64,000 bases of DNA from contig JAPMXV010000004.1 in the NCBI GenBank assembly GCA_026936335.1, forward strand, positions 62,001 through 126,000, read 5' to 3'. Below are positions 41,663 through 52,974 of the stretch, piece after piece. The translations under genes were made by a program, and so were the position numbers. How positions within the stretch are numbered: the stretch's first letter is position 1; every line of letters begins with the position of its first letter. Under the pieces are notes generated by a model. It saw only the letters and a program-made list of their open reading frames with translations, was not told where the DNA came from and ran no database searches. The DNA is from Mantamonas sphyraenae. Taxonomy: Eukaryota; CRuMs; Mantamonadidae.

Positions 41663-43699
41663 TCACACAGTGCCCTTGGGAGTCGAGGTGCTCAGGATGC
41701 CCGAAGATGGCACAGAGGGGGCACGGTCGGTGCTCCCATAGTTGGCGTTGTTGCCGCCTCCGCCAATGGACTTTGGCTGCGAGCGGCTAGCCTTGCTTCC
41801 CGGCTTGCCTGCCAGGAGGGAGGACGAGGAAGTGGCGTTGATGGAACCCTCGTCGGACACAGAGGGCGAGTTGGGAGGCGGGGCTTTGATGCCCAGGCGA
41901 CTGATGTAGCTGTTGCGAATGGTGGTGGTGGTGCGCGGCTTGATGGCCACCTTCTTGCTGCGGATGACACGCACGGCAGTCTCCAGGTTGCCCGTGAGAC
42001 CCATGGTGAAAATGGGATCCTGTCCATCCTCTTCGGCTTCGGCGTCCGCCGACGTTTCGCTGACGCTGCGGTAGAGGATGAGACCCGTGAGGATGACCAG
42101 CAAGCCGCCAATGTCGTAGCCACTCAGCGTGGTGGCCTGGTCGCCCATGACAAACTTAAAGGTAAACGTGATGTTGGCCAGCGGAATGATCACCGTCGAG
42201 GCAATAAACATGAGCGCTGCACTGCCGTGCTTCAGCACCAACAACAGGGCAATGTTGTACAGAATGTTCGCCGCAATGTATGCACTCACAGCCAGCAGCG
42301 CTGGTCCACAGTCATCCACACGGCATCCCTCCACGTTGGGCGGGCATTCGGTGATCGTGTTGATGCCCAAAAAGATGCACTTGGAGCCATTCAACAGACT
42401 GAGAACCCAATGATGACGTGGGTGTTAGCACGAGAGACTGCACAGGGAAGAGAGCAATGCTACTTACTTGGTGGGGATCTCTGCCAGAGGCATGTTCTGC
42501 AGGGGAGCGGCAACGGGAGCGAGGAGGAGGCCGACCAGGAACTGGAAGAGGGCAACCCAAGCGTTGAGATACATAACATCCATGGCCTGGGCCTTGAATG
42601 CAATCTCCTTGTAGACACTGCTGAGGGCAGTGGGCACATTGTTGCTGAAAAACACCATGTTCCAGAACAGCAGCGTGGCCGCCGAGCCGGCTCCAGCCGC
42701 GTGCCCTGCCAGCGACGGATACAATGAGATAAAGATGCCAATGAGGATGATAAAGGCACCGGCGTACTGCAGACGATGGTACCGCATGCGAAGAATCAGC
42801 ACCGTGGCAATCATGGTCACCGGGATGGCGCCTGTGAAGCAGAGGGGATGTGTGTGTGTGTGGACGTGCAGATGTGTGTGCGTGTGCGTGTGTGTGTGTG
42901 TGTATGCAGGGCGACGTACGAGTGAGTGGTGTGTCAGGGCCACAAGGAAGGAGAGGGAACGAGAAGCGGATTCGAGGCCCAAGCAAAAATGCAGAAGGAC
43001 ACAGGCGGCGCCTGGCCAGGGCGAGACAACGTACCCTGGATGAGGAGGACGGACATGGGACCGCTGATGTGGTCGAGACCAAAGATCATGAGGAAGCCAG
43101 CGAGGGCATCGAGGGTGCCCATGACGGCAAACTTGCGCTTGGGGAAGGAGGTCATGTCCTCGGTGATGGAGGTGCCTCGGGCGAGCTTGTACCAGACGAT
43201 GCCGTAGAAAATGGGAATGTAGACAATGGTGGTGAGCTGGCTGAGCATGTACGGGTCTGTTGTACACGAATGTGCGTGTGCGTGTGTGCAGTGTGTCAGC
43301 AGGGCGGGGTGGGCAGAGGCAAAAGGGCGTGTATCGGGCTCCGTTCAGGCCGGCACCAGGTCAGGACACGCAGAAATTCGCTGAAATAAGCCATCACGCA
43401 CAGTTGTAGGTGTACACCGTCTGGATCTTGGAAGTCACACGGTTGACTGTGCCGATGAAGATGAGGAATAGCAGGAGGAAGATGAGATACGGGTTCTGGA
43501 CGGAGTTGAAGATGTTGCGGATGCGCTCCAGCACGCCCTGAGGCGGCGCCTGGTCCAGCTCCTGCGCCTCAGGATCCTCATCCCCAGCCACCTGTGTGTA
43601 TCCACCCTTGGTCTTGGTGGTCACCGGCTTGATCTTGCCGCTGTCGTTGTCCTCGTCGTCGAGACGCGAGTATTTGGTTTTGGAAGTGTTGGAGGACAT
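41663..43699 (-). CDS. CRT-like drug/metabolite transporter (chloroquine-resistance-transporter family)
   Basis: Four exons, 43699-43402, 43256-43035, 42831-42468 and 42398-41663, give 539 residues. An acidic/Gln N-terminal tail is followed by ten predicted helices. The family signature NRVTSKIQ in TM1 and NYPYMLSQLTTIVYIPIFYG across the first splice match CRT-like proteins. A luminal loop with paired cysteines (CIFLG...CPPNVEGCRVDDCG) precedes TM7, also as in CRT proteins. The C-terminal tail is long, Ser/Asn-rich and probably disordered. Homologs move small peptides, amino acids or thiols out of vacuoles, lysosomes or plastids. The substrate here is unknown. Confidence 0.88.
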
Positions 43700-43761
43700 C
43701 GCAATGCTGGTCGTCGGGGCTTGGGGAGCCCGCGCAGCATCAGCCAAACACTCAAAAGAGA
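43700..43761. promoter_or_regulatory. 62-bp bidirectional start-to-start spacer
   Basis: It lies between the CRT-like gene (ATG 43699, minus) and the coiled-coil gene (ATG 43762, plus). No TATA-like element was seen; the spacer must serve both genes. Confidence 0.5.
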
Positions 43762-46700
43762 ATGGAAAACGTGGGCTCCAGCAGCAAAGCGCTGTTTACG
43801 GAGCGTCCACACATTCCGGAACCTGTGCATAGGGTGCCCACGGCGCCCGAGGGCAACGAATCGCTGTCGTTTCGCTCCTCGGATCTGCCCACACCCAGCT
43901 TTGAGGAAATGCGCAAGCTGTGTCATTACTACGAAATCAAGGCGGGTGGCAAGTACAATGTCGAGAGCAAGGCTGCCAGGTGAGTTTGTCAGCCAGGCTG
44001 TGTGCGTGTGTGTGTCTGTGTGGGGCGCCGTAAACAGAGATGGCGGGAAAAGAGGGTCTTGTCATCGTCTTTTGCCGCCTTTTTGCCTACACACGCTCAA
44101 CCACAGTCTTGCTCACACGCTCACATGGCCCATGGCGACCGGTAATGATGCAATTGCAACGGATGATCGACGTATGACCTGCACAGGTACCTGTACGAGC
44201 TGTCGCACGAGATCCAAGAGATGATGAAGTACCTGGAGGCGAGGGAGGAGCGGCACGTAGGACGGCTGAAGCACCTGGAAAAGGTGTTGCGGGACTGGGA
44301 AGAGCTGTTTGGGTCGCCCTCCACAGAGTTCAGGCAGCTGTTGATGCTGCCTGTGAACAAGCCGGTGACGCCATCGCTGTTGATGGAGCGCATGAAGATC
44401 CTGATTGCTCGCAACGAAGAGCTGGAAACGCAGCTGCGGGACCTCAGCATCCGCCACGACGAACAGGTGGAACGGATTGAAGAGTTGCTGGCCAATGGGG
44501 CTGGGATGGACACAGGGATGATGGAAGGGATGATGATGGGAGGTGGCGGAGGTGGGATGCGAGGAGGAGGAGGAGGTGGTGTTGGACCCGGCACCATGCC
44601 CGGCCTGAGTGAGAGTGTTCGAGCAATGATGGGCGGCACCTCTGTGCCCATGCCCAGCATGACGATGGCCAACCTGACGATGCCAATGCCGGGCATGGGA
44701 AGCACCATGGGCAACATGGGCAACAGCGGCGGCTTCTCAGTCAACATGCCCGACACATCTGGGCTGACAGCTCATCTGGAGGAGAACAGACGCACTCTAG
44801 AAAAGGAGCAGCAAGCATTGCGGGCGCAACAGAACGAATGGGAGCAGGAGGCAGCGGTGAAGCAACAAGAGTTTACGGCTGCCATTGCAGGACTGGAAGC
44901 CAAGGCGAGCGAGCTGAACGAGCAGGAGTCGACGTTGCAGCGCAGGCACCAGGAGCAGCAGGAATCGTTTCAGGCACAGTTGCGTCAGTACCAGCAGATG
45001 TTGGATGCCCAAAGCCAACAGATGGGAATGCAGGCGGCAAACGAACGGCAGCAGCTGGAAATGCAACGGCAGGCACTGTTGAACCAACAGGCAGAGATGG
45101 AACAGGGTTACGCGGAACAGATGCGTGCGCTGCATGAACACCAAGAGCAGCTGAGTGCCCAGCAGGCGGAACAACAGGCGTTGGCACGGCAAAAGGCAGC
45201 GGAAACGCGTGCGTTGCTGGACAAACAGGCCAGTGAGATTGCACAAAAGAATCTGGAGATGCAACGATTGCAACTGGAGGCACAACAGGCGTCGCAGGCG
45301 GCACAGCTGGCACAGGCGCAGTTGGCACAGCAGACGATGGCATCGAGGCAGCAGATGACACAGCAGCAGATGGAGAGTGCCGAAGCGTTGCGTGTGGCAC
45401 AAGCACAAGCACGCGCGGCACAGCAAGCGCACGCAGACGCACAGAACAAGATGCAGGCCATGGCAGATTCGCAGCAGCAGCAAACGGCACAGATGCAGGC
45501 AGAGATGCAGGCACAACTGCAGGCAGCACAGCAACAGCTGCGCGAGGCACAAGAGGCACAAGCACATGCACAGATGCAGGCTGCTCAGGCACAGGCGCAA
45601 GCACAGGCGCAAGCGCAACAAGCACAGCTGCAGGCACAGGCACAGGTGCATCAGGCACACATGCAAGCCGCACAGGCAGCACAGGCACAACAGGCCCAGG
45701 CATCTCTCCGTACGTCTCCCTACTCCACAGGCATGGGTTTGCCCAGCGTGCAGAGCGGCATGGGTATGGGAGGTGGCACGATGGGGGCCGGCGCAGCAGG
45801 CGTTGGTCCACAGCCGCAACCCCAATCCCAGGCACAGGCACAGCCGCGTGCGTCACGCTACTTTCAGGGTGGACGTGCAGCGTCGCCCATGTCGTCGTCG
45901 TCGCAAGGCAGGACGACGACTCTGCGCAGGACCGGAAGCGGAGTGAAGCTGACAAGCAGTGGGGGTGGCAGCAGCAGTGGACGTGGAGGTGGACGTGGTG
46001 GCGGAGTGGGCTCCTCGGGGGCCTCTGTGGGCAGTTATCGATCGGGGTCGACGGCAGCACGCAGTGCAAGTGTGCTGGGCGTGGGGTCGCTGGACGACCA
46101 AGAGCGGATCATGCGCGAGGAGCTGGACGAGATGAAGAAGATGTACACGCAGATCTGCAAGGACATCTTCAACCAGAAGGAGGAGGAGATGCAACTTCTG
46201 CGTGAGGAGTACGAGGAACGCATCCAGGAAATTCAGAACGAGGTGTTGGAGCAGGAGATGGATTCGCAGAAGCAGATGGACATGGTGCGTGAGCAACTGC
46301 GTCTTCAGTACCAACTGCGCGAGATGGAACTGCGCAAGAACTTTGAGATCGAAGCCATGGAGAGCAAGAAGGAACTGGAGGCCGCCAAGATGAACTACGA
46401 ACGGCTGCTGTTTGAGACCAAGCGCAACCTCCAGGACAAGTATGAAAACACAGAGACCGGACGTGCAATCAAGGACGAGGAGCTCACCATGCGTCTCGAC
46501 GAGCTCATGCTCAACCTGTTGGAAAAGTACGAGAGTGGTGAAATCAACCATGCTGCATCGGCAGCCGGCACAGGAGGGTCCTCGGGATCCGAAGACGGCA
46601 CTAGCGGCGAGCTGGGCGACGTGATGAGCAGCCACGAGGTGACACAGAGCATGCACGAACAGAATCTGCAGAGCCAGTTGGCACAGTGGCAGGCGCGATA

Positions 46701-46953
46701 CAACGAGCTGCACGCTCAGTATGTGAAGCTGAACATGCGGTACCAGAACCTGCAGAACGAGATGAAGCGACGAGACGAGGAGATCAGCACCAAGGCAAAC
46801 GAACTCAAGGCGCTGGCCAAACTGCGAGAGGAAAACGCACAGCTGAAGAACCGAAGTGCAGAGCTGCTGGCCACAGTGCAGGAGCTGAGCAAACGCAACC
46901 ACGACACCGAACTGTCGCGCATGCGCACCAGTCTTGCTGGAAGCCGAAAGTGA
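43762..46953 (+). CDS. Long coiled-coil protein with Gln/Ala-rich centre
   Basis: Two exons, 43762-43979 and 44187-46953, give 994 residues. A helical N-terminus (HEIQEMMKYLEAREERH) is followed by a Gly/Met-rich linker. Next comes a ~330-residue Gln/Ala/Glu heptad region, which may have been shaped by CAG/GCA triplet expansion. A Gly/Ser-rich hinge and a second charged coiled coil (about residues 640-790, 870-980) follow. No motor or catalytic motif was found. A cytoskeletal, centrosomal or flagellar structural role would fit, but the sequence does not prove it. It shares a 62-bp intergenic region with the CRT-like gene. Confidence 0.75.
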
Positions 46954-47164
46954 AGAGTACGTCGGAATCCAAAGCAGTTGCTGTGCGTTTGGAAAACCAC
47001 GGAGCTTGGTCTCGACGGCATCCTGATTCAGACCACCCGTGGTGCCTAGAGACGATGACTGGGTGCCACACTGCTGCTTGTGGTGGCGGTGGTGGTGGTG
47101 GTCGCGGTGGAAATGAACAGTCAGTGAGGAAGGTTTGCAGAAATTCATTCCAGTGTCGTCTGTG

Positions 47165-47381
47165 TCATGGTCGCATGGCTGCCCGTGCATCGACGAAATC
47201 AGCAAAAATGGTCTCCAGGAACTCACGGGACAGATCAAACCCATTGTTGACCATGAGTTCCAGCGACAGTTGGTTGGTTTCCTTGGCATTGCTGATCATT
47301 TGGCCATTGACAGCCGCGTGCGAGTCCAGGGGTCCCGCTGCTGGCATGACGCGTGTGTGTGGTTGTTGCTGTTGCTGTTGC

Positions 47382-47416
<35 letters not shown>

Positions 47417-47949
47417 ATAATGTGCCTCATCGTCGTACGCAGCAAAGTCATGCATGGTTGCACCCATCATGAGAAAGGCATACAGGAGAACGTATGCGTT
47501 GTCTGCGTTTGCAAAGGAGTTTGGATTCTGGGCGAGGTAGGTGTGTGCGAGGGCCTCGAGCATGTGGGAGACGGCGACGCTGGTGGTTGGCAGCTTGCAC
47601 TTTGCCAGCAGCATGGAGAGGGCATTGACCAGCGTGATTCCCTCAAAGTCAAAGAGACCCACAAATGCCTGCATGGTCTGTGGGGTCTCTTGCAACACAC
47701 GCGCCACCGAGGCGCGGTGCAGGCCATTGACCAGAAACAGGAACCGAGCAAGATCCACGGGATTCTCCGTATCCACAAACCGCTGCGTGTGGAACACATC
47801 CATGCCCACGTTTGCATCGCGGTTGAACTCACGCACAGCACGGTCCAACATTTGGTACACATGCTTCCACGTCTCTGCCGGCGGATCGGCAAACAACGAA
47901 CAGTCCGTGGCAAACACAGCCTCCTCGTCCACATGAAACTCATGAAACC

Positions 47950-47985
<36 letters not shown>

Positions 47986-48736
47986 CATGGCTGCTTTCGC
48001 TGTCGTCCCGGCTGTGTCGTCGCTGTGGGTGGCTGTGTGAGGCGTCGTTGTCGTCTGCCTGCGAACCAGTTGCTGAGCAGAACGGCCCCGCCGTGCTCTG
48101 GGCGGCCTTGGAGGCCATTTTGGCGCCAGATTCGAGAAGGTAATACTTGAGACGAGGGGTCACCTGGTCGATGGAGACGCGAGAGGAGACGCTGATGCGC
48201 ATGTTGGACAGAGGCAGCACGCCCTCGTAGCTGGCTGGCGTAAACTTGCGTCGCAGCAAAGCCAGCCACAGCGAGTCGTCGCTGCATAGAACATTCCACT
48301 CACGGCTCACCTCGCTACTGGACACCAGACTGCCTGCATCCAGATACGAAAAGATGTGCAACACACACTCGTCGGGCAACACTTGTGTGAAATCCTCCCT
48401 GTGGCCGTCGCCCTCCTCCTCCCCGGCCATGCCCATGGCTTTGTACAATTTCATGGCCTGATACCGAGCCCCATCCATACCCATGCGCATGGGAGGGCCC
48501 ACTGCGTTGGATGTGGCCCGTGCCGCCGAGAGCACGGAACTGCTCAAGCGCTCAATTCCCCAAGAGACGCCCGCCGTCCAGGTGCCCGTTTCTTCCCCCA
48601 AGGCCTCCTGTGAGCCCTCGCTCACTGCATATGCACGTGAATCGTCCTCTTCTTCCTCCTCTTCCTCTTCATTCTCCTCTAACCATTCGTCGTCGTCTTC
48701 CATGTGCCAGTCGGCAAGCGCTGAGAACGCCCACAT
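47165..48736 (-). CDS. FBXO8: F-box and Sec7 domain protein (FBXO8-like)
   Basis: Single exon, 523 residues from the ATG at 48736; the ATG at 48703 is possible. After an acidic N-terminus lies an F-box (LPDECVLHIFSYLDAGSLVS...WLALLRRKF). A Sec7 domain follows (VDLARFLFLVNGLHRASV, LFDFEGITLVNALSMLLAKC, AVSHMLEALAHTYLAQNP). The loop that normally carries the catalytic Glu finger (LPGEAQ) reads KLPTTSVAV, so Arf exchange activity is unlikely; human FBXO8 is also thought to act through ubiquitination rather than exchange. An 18-Gln tract and Ser runs lie around the Sec7 domain. The likely role is an SCF adaptor acting on an Arf-pathway protein. Confidence 0.85.
47363..47416. repeat. CTG/TTG triplet repeat encoding 18 glutamines
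   Basis: Eighteen consecutive ctg/ttg triplets on the plus strand read as CAG/CAA on the minus strand. They encode an 18-residue polyglutamine run near the C-terminus of the F-box/Sec7 protein. CAA interruptions cluster at one end. Confidence 0.95.
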
Positions 48737-48983
48737 TTCGGGTGGCGATTTTGTTGGGTTCCAGTGCGCAGAGGCAACTCGGGGCCCCTATTATGCAGGG
48801 AAATGGGATGGAATTCGGGATGGGAGGGGAGTGTGTGGATGCAATGGAAGGGAAACGCGGAGGATGGAAGATGTTCAGCATGATGCCAAGCCACTGCACG
48901 CAAGAGGACATCCAATCCACACTTAGGGTCGGGATTGCTTCACAACCAAACTTTACTGTATGTACATCACTGCGAAAGACAGA

Positions 48984-49664
48984 TCAGAGGATGGTGCAGG
49001 AGCAGGCTTCGCTCTTGCGTGTGCTGCTGCTGTTGGAGGAGTCGGTGTCAAACAGTGGCTTGCGCTCCTGGATCTCCTCTTGCACCTGAGTGCGGTAGGA
49101 CACAAAACGGTCCATCATGGTGTCAAACAGGATGCCGATGTTCTCGCCGTGCTTGCTGCTGGTTTCCACGTAGTCCAAATTCAGCTTGGCTGCCATGCTC
49201 TCTGCCTCCTCGTACGACACCTCCCGCTTGGACGAGAGGTCACTCTTGCATCCCACAATGATCATCTGCGCTCCCTCGCGTGCTTCGCGTTCACACTCCT
49301 CCACCCATGTGCTCAGGTTGTTGAACGAGCGCACATCCGTCGTGTCAAAGCAGATCAGGAATGTGCTGGCACCATGGTAGTACGATCGGGTGATGGCCTT
49401 GAATCGCTCCTGTCCAGCCGTGTCCCAGATCTGAGCGCGCACCTTTCGGCCGTCATCCAGCTCCCGCTCCCGGATCTTGAAATCCACCCCGATGGTGCTG
49501 ATGTACCCCTCTGTGAAGTAATCGTCGGCGTATCGGCACATAAGGGCACTCTTGCCCACGCCAGAGTCCCCGACGATGACCACGTTTTGCAGCAGGTCGC
49601 GCGTGTTGGCCGTGCGCGGTCCCGTTGTCTTTGCATGCGAAGTGTTGCGTGACGTGTAGCTCAT
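48984..49664 (-). CDS. Rab-family small GTPase
   Basis: Single exon, 226 residues. It has P-loop GDSGVGKSALM, switch I with ISTIGVDFKIRERE, WDTAGQERFKAITRSYYHGA (Rab-type switch II) and ETSSK. The usual NKxD guanine-specificity motif reads CKSD (genomic ~49242-49253), with Cys in place of Asn. The C-terminus is CSCTIL, a CaaX-like end with two cysteines that allows geranylgeranylation. It is closest in style to Rab1/8/18-type proteins, but I cannot assign a subfamily. It acts in vesicle traffic. Confidence 0.9.
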   Translation of the reverse strand: MSYTSRNTSHAKTTGPRTANTRDLLQNVVIVGDSGVGKSALMCRYADDYFTEGYISTIGVDFKIRERELDDGRKVRAQIWDTAGQERFKAITRSYYHGASTFLICFDTTDVRSFNNLSTWVEECEREAREGAQMIIVGCKSDLSSKREVSYEEAESMAAKLNLDYVETSSKHGENIGILFDTMMDRFVSYRTQVQEEIQERKPLFDTDSSNSSSTRKSEACSCTIL

Positions 49665-50040
49665 GTTGCTGTTCTGTGTGCGGCTGATGCTGCTGTGTGT
49701 TGTGTTTCCCCAGTTGATTTGGCTGCGTCGGGGGATCTGGGCACGCTTCGCTTTTCAGGCGGCCCCCGCTGGAACTGGCCATGGGATTCTCGATCGATTC
49801 GTCCGGAATTCGCCACGGGATGCCCGCCCAATTGGCGTGGACATCCCCATCGCAAAATCGCATACTCCACAACGGTCCTAAAGAACCTGTGGAACATGCC
49901 CATGCAGTCCGTGCACATGTTGTTTGCATGCGAGGTGGTCCAACAGACAATGTGCGAGCACAACGAGTTTCATTCGCCCCTCCAACCCGCTCCTCATCGT
50001 CCCTCCCTCTCTCCGTGTCTAACGACTAAAAGGAATGTCA
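49665..50040. other. 376-bp intergenic region, no supported gene
   Basis: It lies between the start of the Rab gene and the stop of the dehydrogenase gene, both on the minus strand. It must therefore hold the Rab promoter and the upstream gene's 3' UTR. Short reading frames on both strands (up to about 100 codons) show no domain, signal peptide or convincing splice, so none is called. Confidence 0.6.
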
Positions 50041-51981
50041 TCACTTGTTGCGCAGCCAAAAGGGAACGTCGTCGCCAGCGTCGATGAGGGCAGCCTTGGC
50101 CCTGCGTCCGCTGTTGCGGACAATCTCGCTGAGGGCGGGATGGATGTGGATGACATCGAGAAGGTCGTCAAGAAGGCCTTCCTTGCGCACAATGGGCAGC
50201 AGCTCGTGGATGAGCACACTCGCCTGCTCGCCGATGATGGTGGCACCCAGAATCTTGCGGGTGCCCTTTTCCACCAGCAGCTTGGCAAAGCCATGATCGC
50301 TCTGAAGGGCATCGCCCATGGCACTCTTGCGGTATGGATTGACACCCTTGACATAGTCCAGGCCTGCGGCAATGACCTCCTCCTCGGTCATGCCCACGCC
50401 GGCAATCTGCGGCGACGAAAACACAGCCCAGGGCATGCCTGTGTAGTTGATGGCCGGATAGTCTTCCAGCTCGTCCGTGGGCTTGTCCTGTGCAATCACA
50501 TTGTTGAACAGATACTCGCCCTCGTAGTTTGCGCTGTGGCGGAAGAGATAGTTGCCGGCCACGTCGCCAAAGGACCAGATGCCCGGCACTGTGGTGCGCA
50601 GGCACTCGTCGACCTTGATGAAGCCACCGCTGGTGGTTTCCACACCTGTCTTTTCCAGGTCCAGCGTGTCTGCGTTGGGGGTGACGCCCGTGACAACCAA
50701 CACCTGGTCCACCACCAGCTCTTGGTCCTTGCTCTCGTTGTCGTCAAACTTGACGGTAAACTTGGCCGATTCCTCGTCGTAGCTGACCGAGTGGGCGGCA
50801 AAGCCAAAGTGGGTGTTGAAGCGCTTGCTAAACACGCGCGTAAACTCCTCGCCCACCTCGTTGTCCACGTGGCGCAGATACTTGGAACGCACCATCATGT
50901 GGATGTCAACGCCCAAGGCACCAAAGTAGAACCCCAGCTCGGTGGCAATGTAGCCTGCACCAATCACCACCATGCTCTCGGGCTTCTTTGTCAGGCGCAA
51001 CGCCTCCGTGCTCGTCAGGTACGGCGTGTCTGCCAATCCCTCAATGTTGGGGATGGCAGGACGCGAACCCACAGCCAGGAAGATCTTGTCTGCCGTCAGC
51101 TTGTGTTCACCCACCTGCAGCACCTTGTGGTCGATGAATTTGGCCTCGTACGGGTAGTAGTCCAGGTTCTCCTTCTTGGCATAGTACGGCAAGATGCTCT
51201 CACTATCCGAGTCCACCGCCTCGCTCACACGCTTCACCAGTGCCTCAAAGTCCACCCGCCAGCCGTCCTGTTCCAGCTCAAAGTGCTCGTGCGCGGTGGT
51301 CATCTGCTCGGCCACTTCCGCCACGTGGATCAGCATCTTGGAAGGAATGCAGCCACGGTTCAAGCACGTGCCGCCTGCACATATGACCGACGTGTGACCA
51401 TCGTTCACGGCGGAAGGCCAACCCTGTGGCGTCAGCACCAAACCAACCGCACACTGGGTACAACCGGAGGCGAGACGAAGAGGGCTCTTTGGGTGCGCGT
51501 GCTGGCGTGCGGGTGTGTGTGTGTGTGGGTGGGTGTATGTGCATGCGAGTGTGGCAAGTTGGAGGTGTAGATAACGTGTGGGTATGCGTGGTGGGCGTTG
51601 CACGTACCAAGGCCGACCTTGTGCTCGCCAAAGACGTCGAAGCCCTGGATGGGATCGGAAAGTGTGTCAGGACAGCGTCGAAAACGGAACAGGCACTCAC
51701 AGGCACCCAGGCCGACACACAGAGCACGTACCTTTTCGATGATGGCCGCCTTTTGGCCACGGCTAGACGCTGGCGAGCTGATCTTGACGCCGCCTGCGCC
51801 ACTGCCTGTGACATGGGAGGGGGAAACGACGGGACAAAGAGAGGGCATGAGCGGAGAGATTCGCGTGCTGCACACACACACACAACCCGAGGGACAACCG
51901 ACCAATGACAATGACGTCATACTCGCGGATGCCGTCTGCGTTGGGCACAACCTGAAAGGTTTTGTCGGTGGTGCTGGACAT
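50041..51981 (-). CDS. Dihydrolipoamide-dehydrogenase-like flavoprotein (class I disulfide oxidoreductase)
   Basis: Four exons, 51981-51903, 51805-51732, 51644-51608 and 51374-50041, give 507 residues. The FAD fold YDVIVIGSGAGG is split by intron 1. The redox-active GGTCLNRGCIPSKM begins exon 4. The NAD fold is VVIGAGYIATELG, then GIWSFGDVAG, and the interface HIHPALSEIV carries the His-Glu pair. No transit peptide is visible. The CLNRGC form and ASSRGQ insertion set it apart from typical mitochondrial LPD, so mycothione-reductase-like or other lipoamide-type enzymes remain possible. All three introns fall in the first 190 coding bases; exon 3 is only 37 nt. Confidence 0.86.
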
Positions 51982-52194
51982 GGTATGGACGCAAGGGAAG
52001 TGGGGTTGAGGTGCAGGGCAGAGCGCGGTCACCAATGGGGCAGAGGCACGATGCAGCAAGCCAAGGGAACGTGTGGATGCGCGATGGCCGTTGCCTGTGG
52101 CTCGAGAGAACATGCGTTGGAAGAGATGGGGCATGCACACACTGGCAGAGGCAACTGAAAAGGCTCACACTTCACCTTCACCCACTGTCGTTCA

Positions 52195-52863
52195 ATGTCA
52201 AGCAAGGAATTGGACGCAGTGTTCAATCTAAAGTTCACAGCCAAAATGCTGGAAAAGAGCAGCAAAAAGATGGAAAAGGATGCTCGGAAGAGCAAGGCAA
52301 AGGTGCAGAAGGAGCTGAAGGCAGGCAACAACGAGGCGGCTCGCATCCACGCAGCGGACGTCATCCGCAAGGAAAAGGACGCATTGAATCTGCTGCGCCT
52401 CAGCTCCAAGGTTTCTGCCGTTCGTATGCGTCTGGAGATGGGCATTGCCGAGAAATCGCTGGTCAAACAAATCGGCAAAACCTCGGCGCTGCTGGAACGC
52501 GGCATGCAGACGTTCAACCTGGACAACGTCGCAGCAACCGTGGATGCGTTTGAACAGAACTTGGAAGACCTGACTGTGATGGGCATGACGCTGGACGACC
52601 AACTGGCAGGCGTCACTCGCATCAGTGCTCCCGTCGACGACGATGTTGAGCTCTTGTTGGCCGATGCAGCCAAAGAGTTGAATGTGGAATGGTCCACGGC
52701 TCTCGACGAGGTTTCTGTGCCCTCGGGCCAGACCGAACAGGTCGGAGAGAGCGTCGAGGACAACCTCGAGGACAAATTCGCGCAGCTCGAGCTGATTACA
52801 GACATTCCGGGTGAAGTGCAGGGTGAAGGGGAGGCCCAAGAGGCCCAGGCTCAAGCCTTGTGA
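52195..52863 (+). CDS. CHMP1: ESCRT-III subunit CHMP1/DID2
   Basis: Single exon, 222 residues. The basic N-terminal helix LDAVFNLKFTAKMLEKSSKK, followed by NNEAARIHAADVIRKEKDAL and VSAVRMRLEMGIAEKSLVKQ, is the CHMP1 pattern. The acidic second half with DDQLAGVTRISAPVDDDVEL follows. The tail is more acidic and Gln/Ala-rich than in animals, and I do not see a clean C-terminal MIM motif. It works in endosomal sorting and membrane scission with Vps4. It is divergent from the dehydrogenase gene (213 bp between ATGs). Confidence 0.92.
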   Translation: MSSKELDAVFNLKFTAKMLEKSSKKMEKDARKSKAKVQKELKAGNNEAARIHAADVIRKEKDALNLLRLSSKVSAVRMRLEMGIAEKSLVKQIGKTSALLERGMQTFNLDNVAATVDAFEQNLEDLTVMGMTLDDQLAGVTRISAPVDDDVELLLADAAKELNVEWSTALDEVSVPSGQTEQVGESVEDNLEDKFAQLELITDIPGEVQGEGEAQEAQAQAL

Positions 52864-52974
52864 ATGTTCCAGTCTGAGTGTGCATTTGGCACGACAGCGT
52901 GGAGAGATTCTCCTCCCAGATCAGCCACACACACACACACACACACATGTACGTAAAACCATATCCATTTGCCA

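Noticed and set aside
45853..47289. 478-codon minus-strand frame with Leu/His-rich sequence
   Set aside because: Antisense to the coiled-coil gene; Leu and Cys runs arise from the CAG-rich coding strand.
47940..48000. Run of gctgctgct as a second polyglutamine tract
   Set aside because: In the real minus frame these triplets are read as AGC and encode serine, not glutamine.
49781..50029. Possible 82-codon gene in the Rab/dehydrogenase spacer
   Set aside because: No motif, no signal or membrane helix, and overlapping alternatives on both strands are equally open; no convincing splice.
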